This document shows positions 43,449 through 51,747 of a DNA stretch of 64,000 nt, in pieces. The notes beneath the pieces were generated by a model. The model did no database searches, was not told the origin of the DNA, and worked only from the letters and a program-made list of their open reading frames with translations. Position 1 is the first letter of the stretch, and every line of letters begins with the position of its first letter. Origin of the DNA: Chryseobacterium cucumeris (GTDB lineage Bacteria > Bacteroidota > Bacteroidia > Flavobacteriales > Weeksellaceae); the NCBI RefSeq assembly GCF_001593385.1, contig NZ_LUVZ01000012.1, forward strand, positions 434,001 to 498,000, written 5' to 3'. The position numbers and the translations under genes were made by a program.

Positions 43449-44000
43449 TTATTTAACCGTAATTGTTGGATCCCAGTAAAAGTAACCGTACAGAATCTGT
43501 TTGTTACTGTCATTCGGATCTAAAATATAAAGTCCAAACTGTACATAGAAATTCTCTGTTCCTGTAGCTTTTACTTTGGAGTCGATACTCGCAAAAGTGA
43601 TATCAGCGCTGGCGGCAGGAAGGCCATTTTGAGAATTCAAATTGGGTACGGCAGCCTTCTTTCTTTCCACAGAATTGTATATAAAGCTGTTAAAAACCTG
43701 ATCACCTGACCAGTACTTAATATTATAGATGATTACTGCATCATCGGAGTTTTGGTATATTGATGTTCCCCTGAAAGAAACAGTATCTCCGGCTCTTGCA
43801 CTGAAATTCAGATCAGCTGTACCCTGTCCGGAAATAGCGTTGGCATTGGAAACAATCATATGTTGGCTGTTATGATCAATTCCGGTAGGATTATTAGGGT
43901 CTGTACTTGGATTTTTATACGTTCCTCTTACATAATCTGTGTCAATAACAATCAGGACATCAATTTCCTGACTGGATGATTTTAGTTCTATATCTTCCAT
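43449..44000 (-). CDS. AidA/PixA (inclusion body) family protein
   Basis: The 183-residue protein fits the AidA/PixA family: DVLIVIDTDYVRGTYKNPS at the start, an Asn/Pro-rich loop, HNSQHMIVSNA, ARAGDTVSFRGTSIYQNSDDAVIIYNI and a beta-rich C-terminus with YGYFYWDP. No signal peptide is seen. PixA forms inclusions in Xenorhabdus, and AidA is quorum-regulated in Ralstonia/Burkholderia; the function in flavobacteria is unknown. The gene is monocistronic, and 275 bp without a gene lies upstream. Confidence 0.85.
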   Translation of the reverse strand: MEDIELKSSSQEIDVLIVIDTDYVRGTYKNPSTDPNNPTGIDHNSQHMIVSNANAISGQGTADLNFSARAGDTVSFRGTSIYQNSDDAVIIYNIKYWSGDQVFNSFIYNSVERKKAAVPNLNSQNGLPAASADITFASIDSKVKATGTENFYVQFGLYILDPNDSNKQILYGYFYWDPTITVK

Positions 44001-44211
44001 GATATTTAGTTTTGTTTGGTGTTTTCTTACTCATTGGGCTTTTCAGATTCCGCCCCGTTATTAAAGTGATACGGCTTCACTGATTGAGTTGTAATTACAA
44101 TACAAATGTACAGGGCTGAAAATGAAAATATTAGAGTGAAAATGCTGAAATTTTTGATTACGTATTTGTACTTAATTAATCTCTTTTTAGTGACTTTTTA
44201 AAGCTTCAAAA

Positions 44212-44242
44212 AAATACCCTGAAAAGTTCAACTTTACAGGGC
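44212..44242 (-). terminator. Terminator after the DUF6702-like gene
   Basis: On the minus strand the stem CCCTG..AAAGTT / AACTTT..CAGGG is followed by A/T-rich sequence with seven T. Confidence 0.7.
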
Positions 44243-44275
44243 ACCCATTTTATAATGGTTAAATCTAATTTTCGT

Positions 44276-44746
44276 TTAAAAAGAAACCTCATTCACTTCT
44301 TTTCCTCTTTGGAAGTTCATTGTTTTCTGGCTGCCTTTGTAGGCAATGTTTACCAGGTTGATCTGCTTAGGAAAAGCGCTTAAAAGGATCGTATTTTTAA
44401 TCTTTAAGGTATTGATATCCGAAACACCTCCGGTTTCAAAATATACCCATACAGTTTCTCCACTGACCTGACTTCCTGTGAAGGTAATCGTTTTGGGAGA
44501 CCCATTGACAAAAACATCAAAATTATTGTTCACATATTTTTTTACCTCTGCTTCAAATCCTGCCGTGTTAGGGTTGATTTTAATAGCATCAGAGATATGG
44601 CTTGTATTCATTTTTGTGGTAAACTTCAATGTCTTGCTTCCATCAATATAGTCAACTTTGGTCATTGAAGAGAAAAAGTCTACATACATAAAACTCATTA
44701 ACACAAAAAATGTTAAAATTCCTGATATATATAAAAGTTTTTTCAT
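44276..44746 (-). CDS. DUF6702-like exported protein
   Basis: The start is placed at 44746 (MKKLLYISGILTFF), so an N-terminal signal anchor/peptide leads the protein. The 156-residue product has KVDYIDGSKTLKFTTKMNTSHISDAI, a feature of DUF6702 proteins, with a second beta-rich half (KTITFTGSQVSGETVWVYFE). Function unknown; related genes often sit near M1 aminopeptidases, not here. Confidence 0.75.
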   Translation of the reverse strand: MKKLLYISGILTFFVLMSFMYVDFFSSMTKVDYIDGSKTLKFTTKMNTSHISDAIKINPNTAGFEAEVKKYVNNNFDVFVNGSPKTITFTGSQVSGETVWVYFETGGVSDINTLKIKNTILLSAFPKQINLVNIAYKGSQKTMNFQRGKEVNEVSF

Positions 44747-44804
44747 CTTAATTAATAGATTTACAATCATACTTGCTAGTTATAAGTCACAAATAATATG
44801 CCAA

Positions 44805-45557
44805 TTAGAAATTTACATTTACAGAATATTTATCATAAAAGGCTTTAATATGCGCTACAGCCTCATCAGCCGTATCTACCACACGATAAAGATCAAGATC
44901 ATCTTCCGCAATCATTCCCTCTTTTAACAGAGTTGCTTTAAACCAATCCAGTAATCCACCCCAGAATTCACTTCCTACCAAAACAATGGGGAATTTTCCA
45001 ATTTTGTTGGTTTGAATCAAGGTCATCGCTTCAGTCAGCTCATCCAGTGTTCCGAATCCTCCAGGCATTACTACGAAACCTTGAGAGTATTTTACAAACA
45101 TCACTTTTCTCACGAAAAAGTAATCAAAGTTCATAGAATAAGATTTGTTGATGTAAGGATTGAAATGCTGTTCAAAAGGAAGATCAATATTAAGTCCTAT
45201 AGATTTCCCTTTGGCATTAAAAGCTCCTTTATTTCCTGCTTCCATGATCCCCGGGCCGCCTCCGGTAATAATTCCGAAACCTAGTTTGGTGATCTTTTCA
45301 GCGATATCTACCGCCATTTCATAATATTTGTTCTCCGGCTTCAGTCGGGCAGAGCCAAATATAGAAACGCATGGGCCAATTTTAGCCAGTTTTTCATAGC
45401 CGTCTACAAATTCAGCCATGACCTTGAAGACCATCCAGCTGTCTTTGGTGATTGTTTCGTCCCAGGTTTTCTGTCTGAAACTGTTATGCAGTTTTGTTTC
45501 GTTACTATCAAATTCTGGATTTACTAAACTTTCATCCCTGGTTCCATCAATTTCCAT
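44805..45557 (-). CDS. LOG/TIGR00730 family Rossmann-fold protein
   Basis: The 250-residue protein has the LOG family motifs GGGPGIMEAGNKGA (from residue 99) and MPGGFGTLDELTEAMTL. LOG proteins hydrolyse nucleoside monophosphates such as cytokinin riboside 5'-monophosphates to base and ribose phosphate; in bacteria they may act in purine salvage. It follows the MurU-like gene by 9 bp on the same strand. Confidence 0.92.
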   Translation of the reverse strand: MEIDGTRDESLVNPEFDSNETKLHNSFRQKTWDETITKDSWMVFKVMAEFVDGYEKLAKIGPCVSIFGSARLKPENKYYEMAVDIAEKITKLGFGIITGGGPGIMEAGNKGAFNAKGKSIGLNIDLPFEQHFNPYINKSYSMNFDYFFVRKVMFVKYSQGFVVMPGGFGTLDELTEAMTLIQTNKIGKFPIVLVGSEFWGGLLDWFKATLLKEGMIAEDDLDLYRVVDTADEAVAHIKAFYDKYSVNVNF

Positions 45558-45566
45558 TGCAAAAAT

Positions 45567-46280
45567 TTATTTAAAATGTTTTTCGGCTTCTATTATGGAG
45601 GATGGTCTTCCGACATCAATAAGAATACTGTCGTGTACAAAACCATGTATATGCTCGGTCTGCATCAGATCCAGATATTCTTCCATAACAGAGAATTTGC
45701 CTGTTCTTTTTATTTTTTCGAAGATGACAGGATTGATACAATGAATTCCGCTGAATGCAAGGGCTCTAAAACCTTTATTGAATTCTGCCAACCTTTGTTC
45801 ACCAGTCTGTACATTCAGCCAGCCTCTCAAAACCATATCATCATTGAAAAGGAGTTTTCTCGAACTTTCTCTGTCCGAAACCGCTAAAGTAGCAAAATCT
45901 TTTATCTTTTTGTGGTATTCTACCAATGCATTGATGTTCAGGTCTGTTAGAATATCAGCGTTCAGGATTAAAAAATCTTCTCCATGATCTAGGAATTTTC
46001 TTGCAAATATCAAGCCGCCACCAGTTTCCAGAAGTTCATTGGTTTCATCAGAGATTTCAATCTTGCACCCGAAATTATTGTTTTTATTCAGGAAATCAAC
46101 AATCTGTTCTCCAAAATGATGAATGTTGATAACAAAATCCTTTATTCCGAAACTTTTCAGGTAATTAATATTTCTTTCCAGAAGCGGAATTTCATTTACC
46201 TTGGCGAGTGCTTTTGGGTGATGATCTGTAAATGGCTTAAGCCTGGTACCTTTTCCAGCTGCGAAAATTAAAGCTTTCAT
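45567..46280 (-). CDS. Nucleotidyltransferase, MurU-like (MurNAc-1-phosphate uridylyltransferase)
   Basis: The 237-residue protein has the NTP-transferase signature FAAGKGTRLKPFTDHHPKAL at the N-terminus, then ETGGGLIFARKFL and LNADILTDLN. It is shorter than glucose-1-phosphate thymidylyltransferases and matches the MurU length. Two genes upstream is an AmgK-like sugar kinase, so I infer anhydroMurNAc/MurNAc recycling to UDP-MurNAc. A mannose-1-phosphate guanylyltransferase role is the main alternative. Confidence 0.8.
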   Translation of the reverse strand: MKALIFAAGKGTRLKPFTDHHPKALAKVNEIPLLERNINYLKSFGIKDFVINIHHFGEQIVDFLNKNNNFGCKIEISDETNELLETGGGLIFARKFLDHGEDFLILNADILTDLNINALVEYHKKIKDFATLAVSDRESSRKLLFNDDMVLRGWLNVQTGEQRLAEFNKGFRALAFSGIHCINPVIFEKIKRTGKFSVMEEYLDLMQTEHIHGFVHDSILIDVGRPSSIIEAEKHFK

Positions 46281-46285
46281 TTTTT

Positions 46286-46378
46286 ATAATTGATAAATGG
46301 TAATTGATGGATGATAATACTTTGTATCATCGATAAATGAAATTAAATCATTTATCAATGATCACTTATCATTTATTT
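46286..46378. repeat. AT-rich TGATAAA-type spacer repeat between murU-like and rapZ-like genes
   Basis: Units ATTGATAAATGG, TAATTGATGGATGATAAT and ATCATTTATCAATGATCACT fill the 92-bp gap and extend into the stop codon of the RapZ-like gene. The same repeat type is seen at 8064, 10871 and 11261. Confidence 0.7.
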
Positions 46379-46780
46379 ATTCAGTTGCGGTTGTTCATCG
46401 TGGTGAAGAGTTACCTGAGTTCCTTCAGGATATTTTTCTCTGATAAATTCTGCAATTTTTATAGCGGAATATACTGATCTGTGCTGTCCGCCTGTACATC
46501 CGAAGTTGATTTGAAGATGTTCAAAGCCTCTTGCAAGATAATCGTCAATATTGATGGAAACCAGAGATTTTATAAGTTCTAAAAACTTTGGCATTTCTGT
46601 TTTGGTTTCCAGATATTCCTGAACTCCGATGTCATTTCCGGTCTGGATTTTATATTCTTCAATTCTTCCGGGATTTAAGATTCCACGGCAGTCAAAAGCG
46701 AAACCTCCGCCATTTCCGGAATTATCTTTGGGAATTCCTCCTTTTTTGTATGAAAAACTGTGTATCTCGATGTGTAGCAT
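46373..46780 (-). CDS. RapZ C-terminal domain-like protein, stand-alone
   Basis: The 135-residue protein corresponds to the C-terminal half of RapZ: SFSYKKGGIPKDNSG, FDCRGILNPGRIEEYK and the hallmark FGCTGGQHRSVYSA. The N-terminal kinase-like domain with Walker motifs is absent. In E. coli the C-terminal domain binds GlcN6P and an sRNA. Here it lies between AmgK-like and MurU-like genes, tying it to amino-sugar metabolism. Confidence 0.9.
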   Translation of the reverse strand: MLHIEIHSFSYKKGGIPKDNSGNGGGFAFDCRGILNPGRIEEYKIQTGNDIGVQEYLETKTEMPKFLELIKSLVSINIDDYLARGFEHLQINFGCTGGQHRSVYSAIKIAEFIREKYPEGTQVTLHHDEQPQLNK

Positions 46781-46881
46781 ATTTTTTATTTTTAAACCAT
46801 TAAGGTTTATTTAGTTATGTTGAAGTTGCTTTATGCTTGCTCAAATATTTTCAATCTATCAGTCTGAGCGGAGCCGAAGAC

Positions 46882-47901
46882 TTATTTATTTATTATTTCT
46901 TCAATTTTTTGCTTTGCCTTATCAGACGTTAACTGCTGAATTACTTTTTTCAGTTCCGGATAATTATTCATCTGTTCCCATGAGTCTGCAAATTGGGTAA
47001 TATTTTGTATCCCTTTCTCAAGGCTGGCCATGAAATGCTGCTTTCTCTGAATCAATCCTCGGAATCCATAGGCTCCCAAAACCTGTAAAAATCTCATCAT
47101 CTGAATAGGCATTACTGCATTTTTCAGTTGGATTCTTGTTTCAGGATCTTCAAACTGTTGAATATAATATTCGAGCATTTCCTGTTTGAAATTTTCCGGG
47201 AAATTAGCTTTAGCCTGAAAAAGAAAAGAGATGACATCATACATCAACGGGCCTTTCATAGCCGATTGGTAATCGATGAAAGAGATTTCATTCTTTTCAT
47301 TCACCATAATATTTCTTGCCTGAAAATCGCGGATCATAATTCCTTTAGGTTCAAGGTTCTCAATGAGCACTGCAATTTTTTTAAATTCTTTAAGAAGAGT
47401 AGACTTGTTGTATTCAAGTTCCAGAAAATCGGCGACAAAGTTTTTAAAATAATAAAGATCATGAATCACAGGAAGCTCATCATAACTTTCATATTCAAAG
47501 GTTTTTGAAAAATCAATTTTCCCCTGAGTCTGTAGCTGCAATTGGTAAAGCTTTTGTAAAGTCTGCTGAACCAAAGATTTTATATTGGGCGATAATTGTT
47601 CTTTTGTAATCACCTCGGAAAGTGTTTGTTGCCCTAAAAATTCCTGGATATACATCTTCCTGTCATCTGAAACAGCGAGGATGGAAGGAGTATTAAGACT
47701 CAGGTCAGAGAATACTTCGGAATAGTAAAGAAAACTTTCATTTTCCGGAATATTTTCATTGTACGTGATAATGTATTTCTCAGTACCGGCAGTGGCCAGA
47801 AAATTTACCCTCGCAGAGCCGCTTTGAGCTAATGTGACGAATTCGGAAGATTTTTTACCTATATGGTTTTCAAAAAATCGTTTTGCGTTTTCAGAAGTCA
47901 T
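46882..47901 (-). CDS. Aminoglycoside phosphotransferase-fold sugar kinase, AmgK-like
   Basis: The 339-residue protein has an APH/choline-kinase fold: MYIQEFLGQQTLSEV hinge region, catalytic loop MIRDFQARNIM and metal-binding FIDYQSAMKGPLMYDVISFL. AmgK phosphorylates the anomeric hydroxyl of MurNAc or GlcNAc. Its companions here, a RapZ-like protein and MurU-like enzyme, match that recycling route. Antibiotic resistance by APH activity is not suggested by context. Confidence 0.85.
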   Translation of the reverse strand: MTSENAKRFFENHIGKKSSEFVTLAQSGSARVNFLATAGTEKYIITYNENIPENESFLYYSEVFSDLSLNTPSILAVSDDRKMYIQEFLGQQTLSEVITKEQLSPNIKSLVQQTLQKLYQLQLQTQGKIDFSKTFEYESYDELPVIHDLYYFKNFVADFLELEYNKSTLLKEFKKIAVLIENLEPKGIMIRDFQARNIMVNEKNEISFIDYQSAMKGPLMYDVISFLFQAKANFPENFKQEMLEYYIQQFEDPETRIQLKNAVMPIQMMRFLQVLGAYGFRGLIQRKQHFMASLEKGIQNITQFADSWEQMNNYPELKKVIQQLTSDKAKQKIEEIINK

Positions 47902-48130
47902 AATATGGAAACAAATATACTAAATTAACATGAGTTGGAAATGATAGATTTAAGAAGTGATGGATGAAGATCAAAGAGTTATTATCATGGAGATGTAGAA
48001 TTTTGGTTTTATTAATTGTTTTTGTGAAAAATTTTCAATGTAAGTCTGGTAATTATATGGTTTGAACTCTTGTTTTTAACTTTTTTTATTCAAATTCAGG
48101 ATATTACACACTAATTTTTATCTTTGTAGT

Positions 48131-48661
48131 ATGCTGAAAGACTTTAAACCTGTTTTGGGTATCTTATTGCGTTTTATTATTATTTATCTGGTGCTACTCT
48201 TTGCCTATCAGTTCTATCTGAATAGTGGGAAAGACTCCGGATTGGATTCTTTTTCAAAGATGATAGCCAATCAGGTGACAGCTGTTCAGAATTCGATAGG
48301 TTACCCTACAGAACTTTATGACGATCTAAAGAACGAACAGGTTTGGTTTTATGTTAAACAGAATTATGTGACGAGAATGGTGGAGGGTTGTAATGCGATT
48401 TCTGTTATCATTTTATTTGTGTCTTTTGTTTTTGCTTTTTATAAAGGAACGAAAACTTTTGTTTTTGTGGGAGCGGGACTGGTATTATTGTATGTTATCA
48501 ATCTTTTAAGAATTATAGGATTGAATATTGTCATGTCAGATCATAAAGAATACGGAAAGATGTTTCACGATTTTATTTTCCCTTCCATTATTTATGGAAG
48601 TGTGGTTGCCCTTTGGCTGATCTGGATTAAATTTTTTGCCTTAAAACATGAAAATTCTTAG
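48131..48661 (+). CDS. xrtF: Exosortase F
   Basis: This 176-residue multi-TM protein has the exosortase triad: Cys87 in VEGCNAISVI, Arg127 in NLLRIIGLN and His146 in MFHDFIFP. Length and opening fit the Flavobacteriia XrtF type. Exosortases are membrane transpeptidases that process proteins with a C-terminal sorting helix. It overlaps the next gene by 14 bp. No cognate substrate with a sorting tail is seen in this window. Confidence 0.92.
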   Translation: MLKDFKPVLGILLRFIIIYLVLLFAYQFYLNSGKDSGLDSFSKMIANQVTAVQNSIGYPTELYDDLKNEQVWFYVKQNYVTRMVEGCNAISVIILFVSFVFAFYKGTKTFVFVGAGLVLLYVINLLRIIGLNIVMSDHKEYGKMFHDFIFPSIIYGSVVALWLIWIKFFALKHENS

Positions 48662-49085
48662 CTGGTTTCTGGTTATCGCAGGTATATGCGGATTGATAGG
48701 GGTAAGAGCTTTGGAAGGTACTCTTTTTTATGACCCATTTTTAAACTACTTTCACGAAGCCAATAAACATATTGAGTTCCCTGCCTTTGAATGGGGAAAA
48801 CTGATTGCAGGACATGTATTCAGGTTTATTTTAAATCTTCTTTTTTCCTGCCTGATTATTTACGGGTTATTCAAAAATAAGAACTGGACCATACAGGGAG
48901 CTGTAATGATGATTGTCGTTTTTGCTATTACATTCCCGATTTACCTGTACTGTATTCATAACAAATTTGAAATAGGATATCTTTTTTCTTTTTATATGAG
49001 AAGATTTGTCATCCAGCCTTTGATCATACTATTGATAGTACCGATGTTCTATTATAGGAAGAAGATGGGCGGTGAACAAGGCTAG
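48648..49085 (+). CDS. Exosortase F system-associated protein
   Basis: The 145-residue protein has about four TM helices with the family pattern VRALEGTLFYDPFLNYFH, HVFRFILNLLFSCLIIYGLFKN and SFYMRRFVIQPLIILLIVP. It always accompanies xrtF in flavobacteria (family TIGR04127, from memory), and here overlaps it by 14 bp, implying translational coupling. Its role in the exosortase reaction is unknown. Confidence 0.9.
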   Translation: MKILSWFLVIAGICGLIGVRALEGTLFYDPFLNYFHEANKHIEFPAFEWGKLIAGHVFRFILNLLFSCLIIYGLFKNKNWTIQGAVMMIVVFAITFPIYLYCIHNKFEIGYLFSFYMRRFVIQPLIILLIVPMFYYRKKMGGEQG

Positions 49086-49103
49086 AAAAGAGAATCCGAA
49101 TTT

Positions 49104-50111
49104 TTATTCTCCCTCAACAATTGTGTGTTTATCCACACTCGTTACATTTTCCGGAGTCCATTCTACACGTTTAACGAATTTTTTTTCGCGGACAGGACAT
49201 TCCTTGATCTGACAAACCGGACATGAAATTGGTTTACAGTCGTCCATATGGAAATTGAATTCAATATTGCGTTTTATATTTTTAGCAAGAAGGAGAATTA
49301 CTTTTTCCATTTCATTGTGTGCATCGCGAAGGTCATAATACCAGGGAAGGGTAATATGCGCATCAATGTGAAGGGAAGCACCAAACTGCTGTATTTTCAT
49401 ATTGTGTACATCAATCCATTCTACATGTCTGCTGCCTTCAAGGATTTTAATCACCTGATTTAATATTTCAGGATCCTGTTCATCCATAATTCCGCTTAAA
49501 GATTTTCGGACGATTTTATAGCCTACAAATATGATATAAAGTCCAAAACTTAATGCTACTACAGAATCCAGCCAATAGATTTTGGTGAAATAAACAATGA
49601 TTAAACTGACCACTACGCCAAGGGTGGTAATGGTATCGGACTGAAGGTGTTTACCGGACGAAATAAGAACCAGAGAATTCTCTCTTTCCCCTTTTTTTAT
49701 AGAGATATATCCCAGCAGGTAATTAACAACTGCAGTGGCTGCAATAATCCATATCCCAAGATCAATTTTACTGAGTGTTTTTCCTACAATAAGGCTGTGA
49801 ATTCCTTCGTAGATAATCATAACACCGGCTATGGCAATCAAAGCTCCTTCAATTCCGGAAGTCACGAATTCTACTTTCCCATGGCCATACGGGTGATCCT
49901 CATCTTTAGGTTTCGCTGCAAGATGAAGAGAATACAATCCCATAAATGCACTGATGACATTAACGATGCTTTCCATGGCATCAGAAAAAACAGCATCAGA
50001 ATTAGTCAGTTTCCAGGCAATGATCTTTCCGATAAAAAGGATAATTCCAAATGCGGCAATAAGCTTTTGAAATCCTATTTTCTCTTTGTGGGTATTTTTC
50101 TGGGTATTCAT
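49104..50111 (-). CDS. Cation diffusion facilitator transporter
   Basis: The start is put at 50111 (MNTQKNTHKEKIGFQK); an upstream ATG at 50141 would fall in the asd terminator. The 335-residue protein has about six TM helices (20-205) and a C-terminal cytoplasmic domain. Metal-site segments are FSDAMESIVN in TM2 and SGKHLQSDTITTLGV in TM5. The usual DAxHSLxD motif reads DAMESIVN, so H and D are replaced. A Cys cluster near the C-terminus (DDCKPISCPVCQIKECP) is unusual. The metal cannot be named. Confidence 0.9.
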   Translation of the reverse strand: MNTQKNTHKEKIGFQKLIAAFGIILFIGKIIAWKLTNSDAVFSDAMESIVNVISAFMGLYSLHLAAKPKDEDHPYGHGKVEFVTSGIEGALIAIAGVMIIYEGIHSLIVGKTLSKIDLGIWIIAATAVVNYLLGYISIKKGERENSLVLISSGKHLQSDTITTLGVVVSLIIVYFTKIYWLDSVVALSFGLYIIFVGYKIVRKSLSGIMDEQDPEILNQVIKILEGSRHVEWIDVHNMKIQQFGASLHIDAHITLPWYYDLRDAHNEMEKVILLLAKNIKRNIEFNFHMDDCKPISCPVCQIKECPVREKKFVKRVEWTPENVTSVDKHTIVEGE

Positions 50112-50130
50112 ATAAGTGTTTGATAAAAAA

Positions 50131-50156
50131 AAGAATCTCAATTCTGAGACTCTTTT
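50131..50156 (-). terminator. Terminator after asd
   Basis: The minus-strand stem AGAGTCTCA / TGAGATTCT with a short loop is followed by six or more T. Confidence 0.75.
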
Positions 50157-50169
50157 TATTTTTGTTAGT

Positions 50170-51162
50170 TTATACTAAGTTGTTTGCTACCAGGTATTCT
50201 GCAATTTGTACAGCGTTTGTTGCTGCTCCTTTCCTCAGATTGTCTGCAACGATCCAGAGGTTGAGCGTTTTGGGCTGGGACAGATCCCTTCTGATCCTTC
50301 CAACGAAAACTTCATCTTTTCCTTCTGAATAAAGAGGCATCGGGTAGTGGTTGTTTTTTACATCATCCATTACGATTACTCCAGGAGTTTCAGATAAGAT
50401 TTTTCTTACTTCGTCCAGTTCAAATTCATTTTCGAATTCGATGTTTACACTTTCAGAATGTCCTCCCTGAACCGGAACTCTTACAGCAGTTGCTGTTAAG
50501 TTAAAGGTATCGTCTCCTAAAATTTTCTTAGGTTCCTTCATCAGTTTGATCTCTTCTTTTGTGTAATCATCATCAGCAAATACATCACAGTGTGGCAATG
50601 CATTTTTGAAGATCTGATATGGATATACTTTTTCAGTAGTTTCATCTCCGCTGATTTCACCGTTTAACTGGTCTACAGCAGCTTTACCTGTTCCTGTTAC
50701 AGACTGGTAAGTAGAAACGATTACTCTTTTTAAATCATATTTTTTGTTCAATGGCCCAAGAACCATTACCAATTGAATGGTAGAACAATTCGGATTTGCG
50801 ATGATTTTATCTTCTTTTGTTAAAACATCAGCATTGATCTCAGGAACGACTAATTTTTTGTCAGGATCCATTCTCCATGCAGAAGAATTATCAATTACTG
50901 TTGTTCCTGCTTCTGCAAATAAAGGAGCGAATTCAAGAGAAGTAGATCCACCTGCAGAGAAAATAGCAATATCCGGTTTGGCAGCTATAGCGTCCTTCAT
51001 GCTTACGATGGTAAATTCCTTCTGTTTATACTTCACCTTCTTGCCTACAGATCTTTCGGATGCTACCGGGATTAATTCTGTTACAGGGAAGTTTCTCTCC
51101 TCCAAAACTTTAAGCATAACTTGTCCAACCATTCCTGTTGAACCTACTACAGCTACTTTCAT
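50170..51162 (-). CDS. asd: Aspartate-semialdehyde dehydrogenase
   Basis: The 330-residue enzyme has the NADP-binding start VAVVGSTGMVGQVMLKVLEER, the FSAGGSTS motif, the catalytic Cys in ANPNCSTIQLVM, and the C-terminal HSESVNIEFE and VGRIRRDLSQP. It makes aspartate semialdehyde for lysine/diaminopimelate, threonine and methionine synthesis. It is monocistronic by appearance, with its own terminator. Confidence 0.97.
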   Translation of the reverse strand: MKVAVVGSTGMVGQVMLKVLEERNFPVTELIPVASERSVGKKVKYKQKEFTIVSMKDAIAAKPDIAIFSAGGSTSLEFAPLFAEAGTTVIDNSSAWRMDPDKKLVVPEINADVLTKEDKIIANPNCSTIQLVMVLGPLNKKYDLKRVIVSTYQSVTGTGKAAVDQLNGEISGDETTEKVYPYQIFKNALPHCDVFADDDYTKEEIKLMKEPKKILGDDTFNLTATAVRVPVQGGHSESVNIEFENEFELDEVRKILSETPGVIVMDDVKNNHYPMPLYSEGKDEVFVGRIRRDLSQPKTLNLWIVADNLRKGAATNAVQIAEYLVANNLV

Positions 51163-51229
51163 TGATTTAAATAAAAATTTAAGATTAAACTATTTATAAA
51201 TTATAACGCATATAATTTTTTTGTCTGTT

Positions 51230-51661
51230 TTAAGCCCCGAAGACTCTTGTCCAAGGGAATGCAAATGCAAATAAACCTACTGCAATCAATCCCATAATTA
51301 CTACTCCTAAAGAAATAGTATCATTGGATTTTACTTTTTTGTTGACAATAGTCATCAAAACTGCCGCAATAAGCATAGAGAATGGATGTTCAACATATTG
51401 GAATCTTAATGCTGCATTTTTCATTACTTCTCCCATGTTTAAACCTTTGCTGAAAGTGGTGATCAGCATAATGATCCCTAATAAAAACTGAACGTGGAAG
51501 AAAATCATTGTGAAAAGAGTTGTTTTCTTCAAAAATTTGTTCACTTTTCCACTGAAACCGAACATGGTAGCCAAAAGTGCAATGACAAATAATGTTACCA
51601 AAAGAATTTCAAGATACCCGAAACCTTTGTGGGCATTAAGTAAAATGTTGTAAAAATCCAT
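51230..51661 (-). CDS. Four-TM membrane protein, function unknown
   Basis: The start is placed at 51661 (MDFYNILLNAHKGFGYLEI); the longer frame adds residues from the gap to the next gene. The 143-residue product has four TM helices, GFSGKVNKFLKKTTLFTMIFFHVQFLLGIIML, and FQYVEHPFSMLIAAVLMTIVNKK with a conserved-looking His. Cytochrome b-like four-helix proteins have this look, but I do not assign a family. Confidence 0.75.
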   Translation of the reverse strand: MDFYNILLNAHKGFGYLEILLVTLFVIALLATMFGFSGKVNKFLKKTTLFTMIFFHVQFLLGIIMLITTFSKGLNMGEVMKNAALRFQYVEHPFSMLIAAVLMTIVNKKVKSNDTISLGVVIMGLIAVGLFAFAFPWTRVFGA

Positions 51662-51690
51662 AATCCTATTTTTTTGTACACAAAGATAAC

Positions 51691-51717
51691 AAAAATCCCG
51701 GCTCAAAGCCGGGATTG
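51691..51717 (-). terminator. Terminator after the TonB receptor gene
   Basis: The perfect 9-bp stem AATCCCGGC / GCCGGGATT with a TTTGA loop is followed by TTTTT on the minus strand. Confidence 0.9.
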
Positions 51718-51747
51718 ATATTGAGAAAATCTAATATTATGATTTTA

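Noticed and set aside
48119..48126. TATCTTTG as promoter of xrtF
   Set aside because: It ends 4 bp before the ATG, so transcription would start at or after the start codon; no other start codon is available close by.
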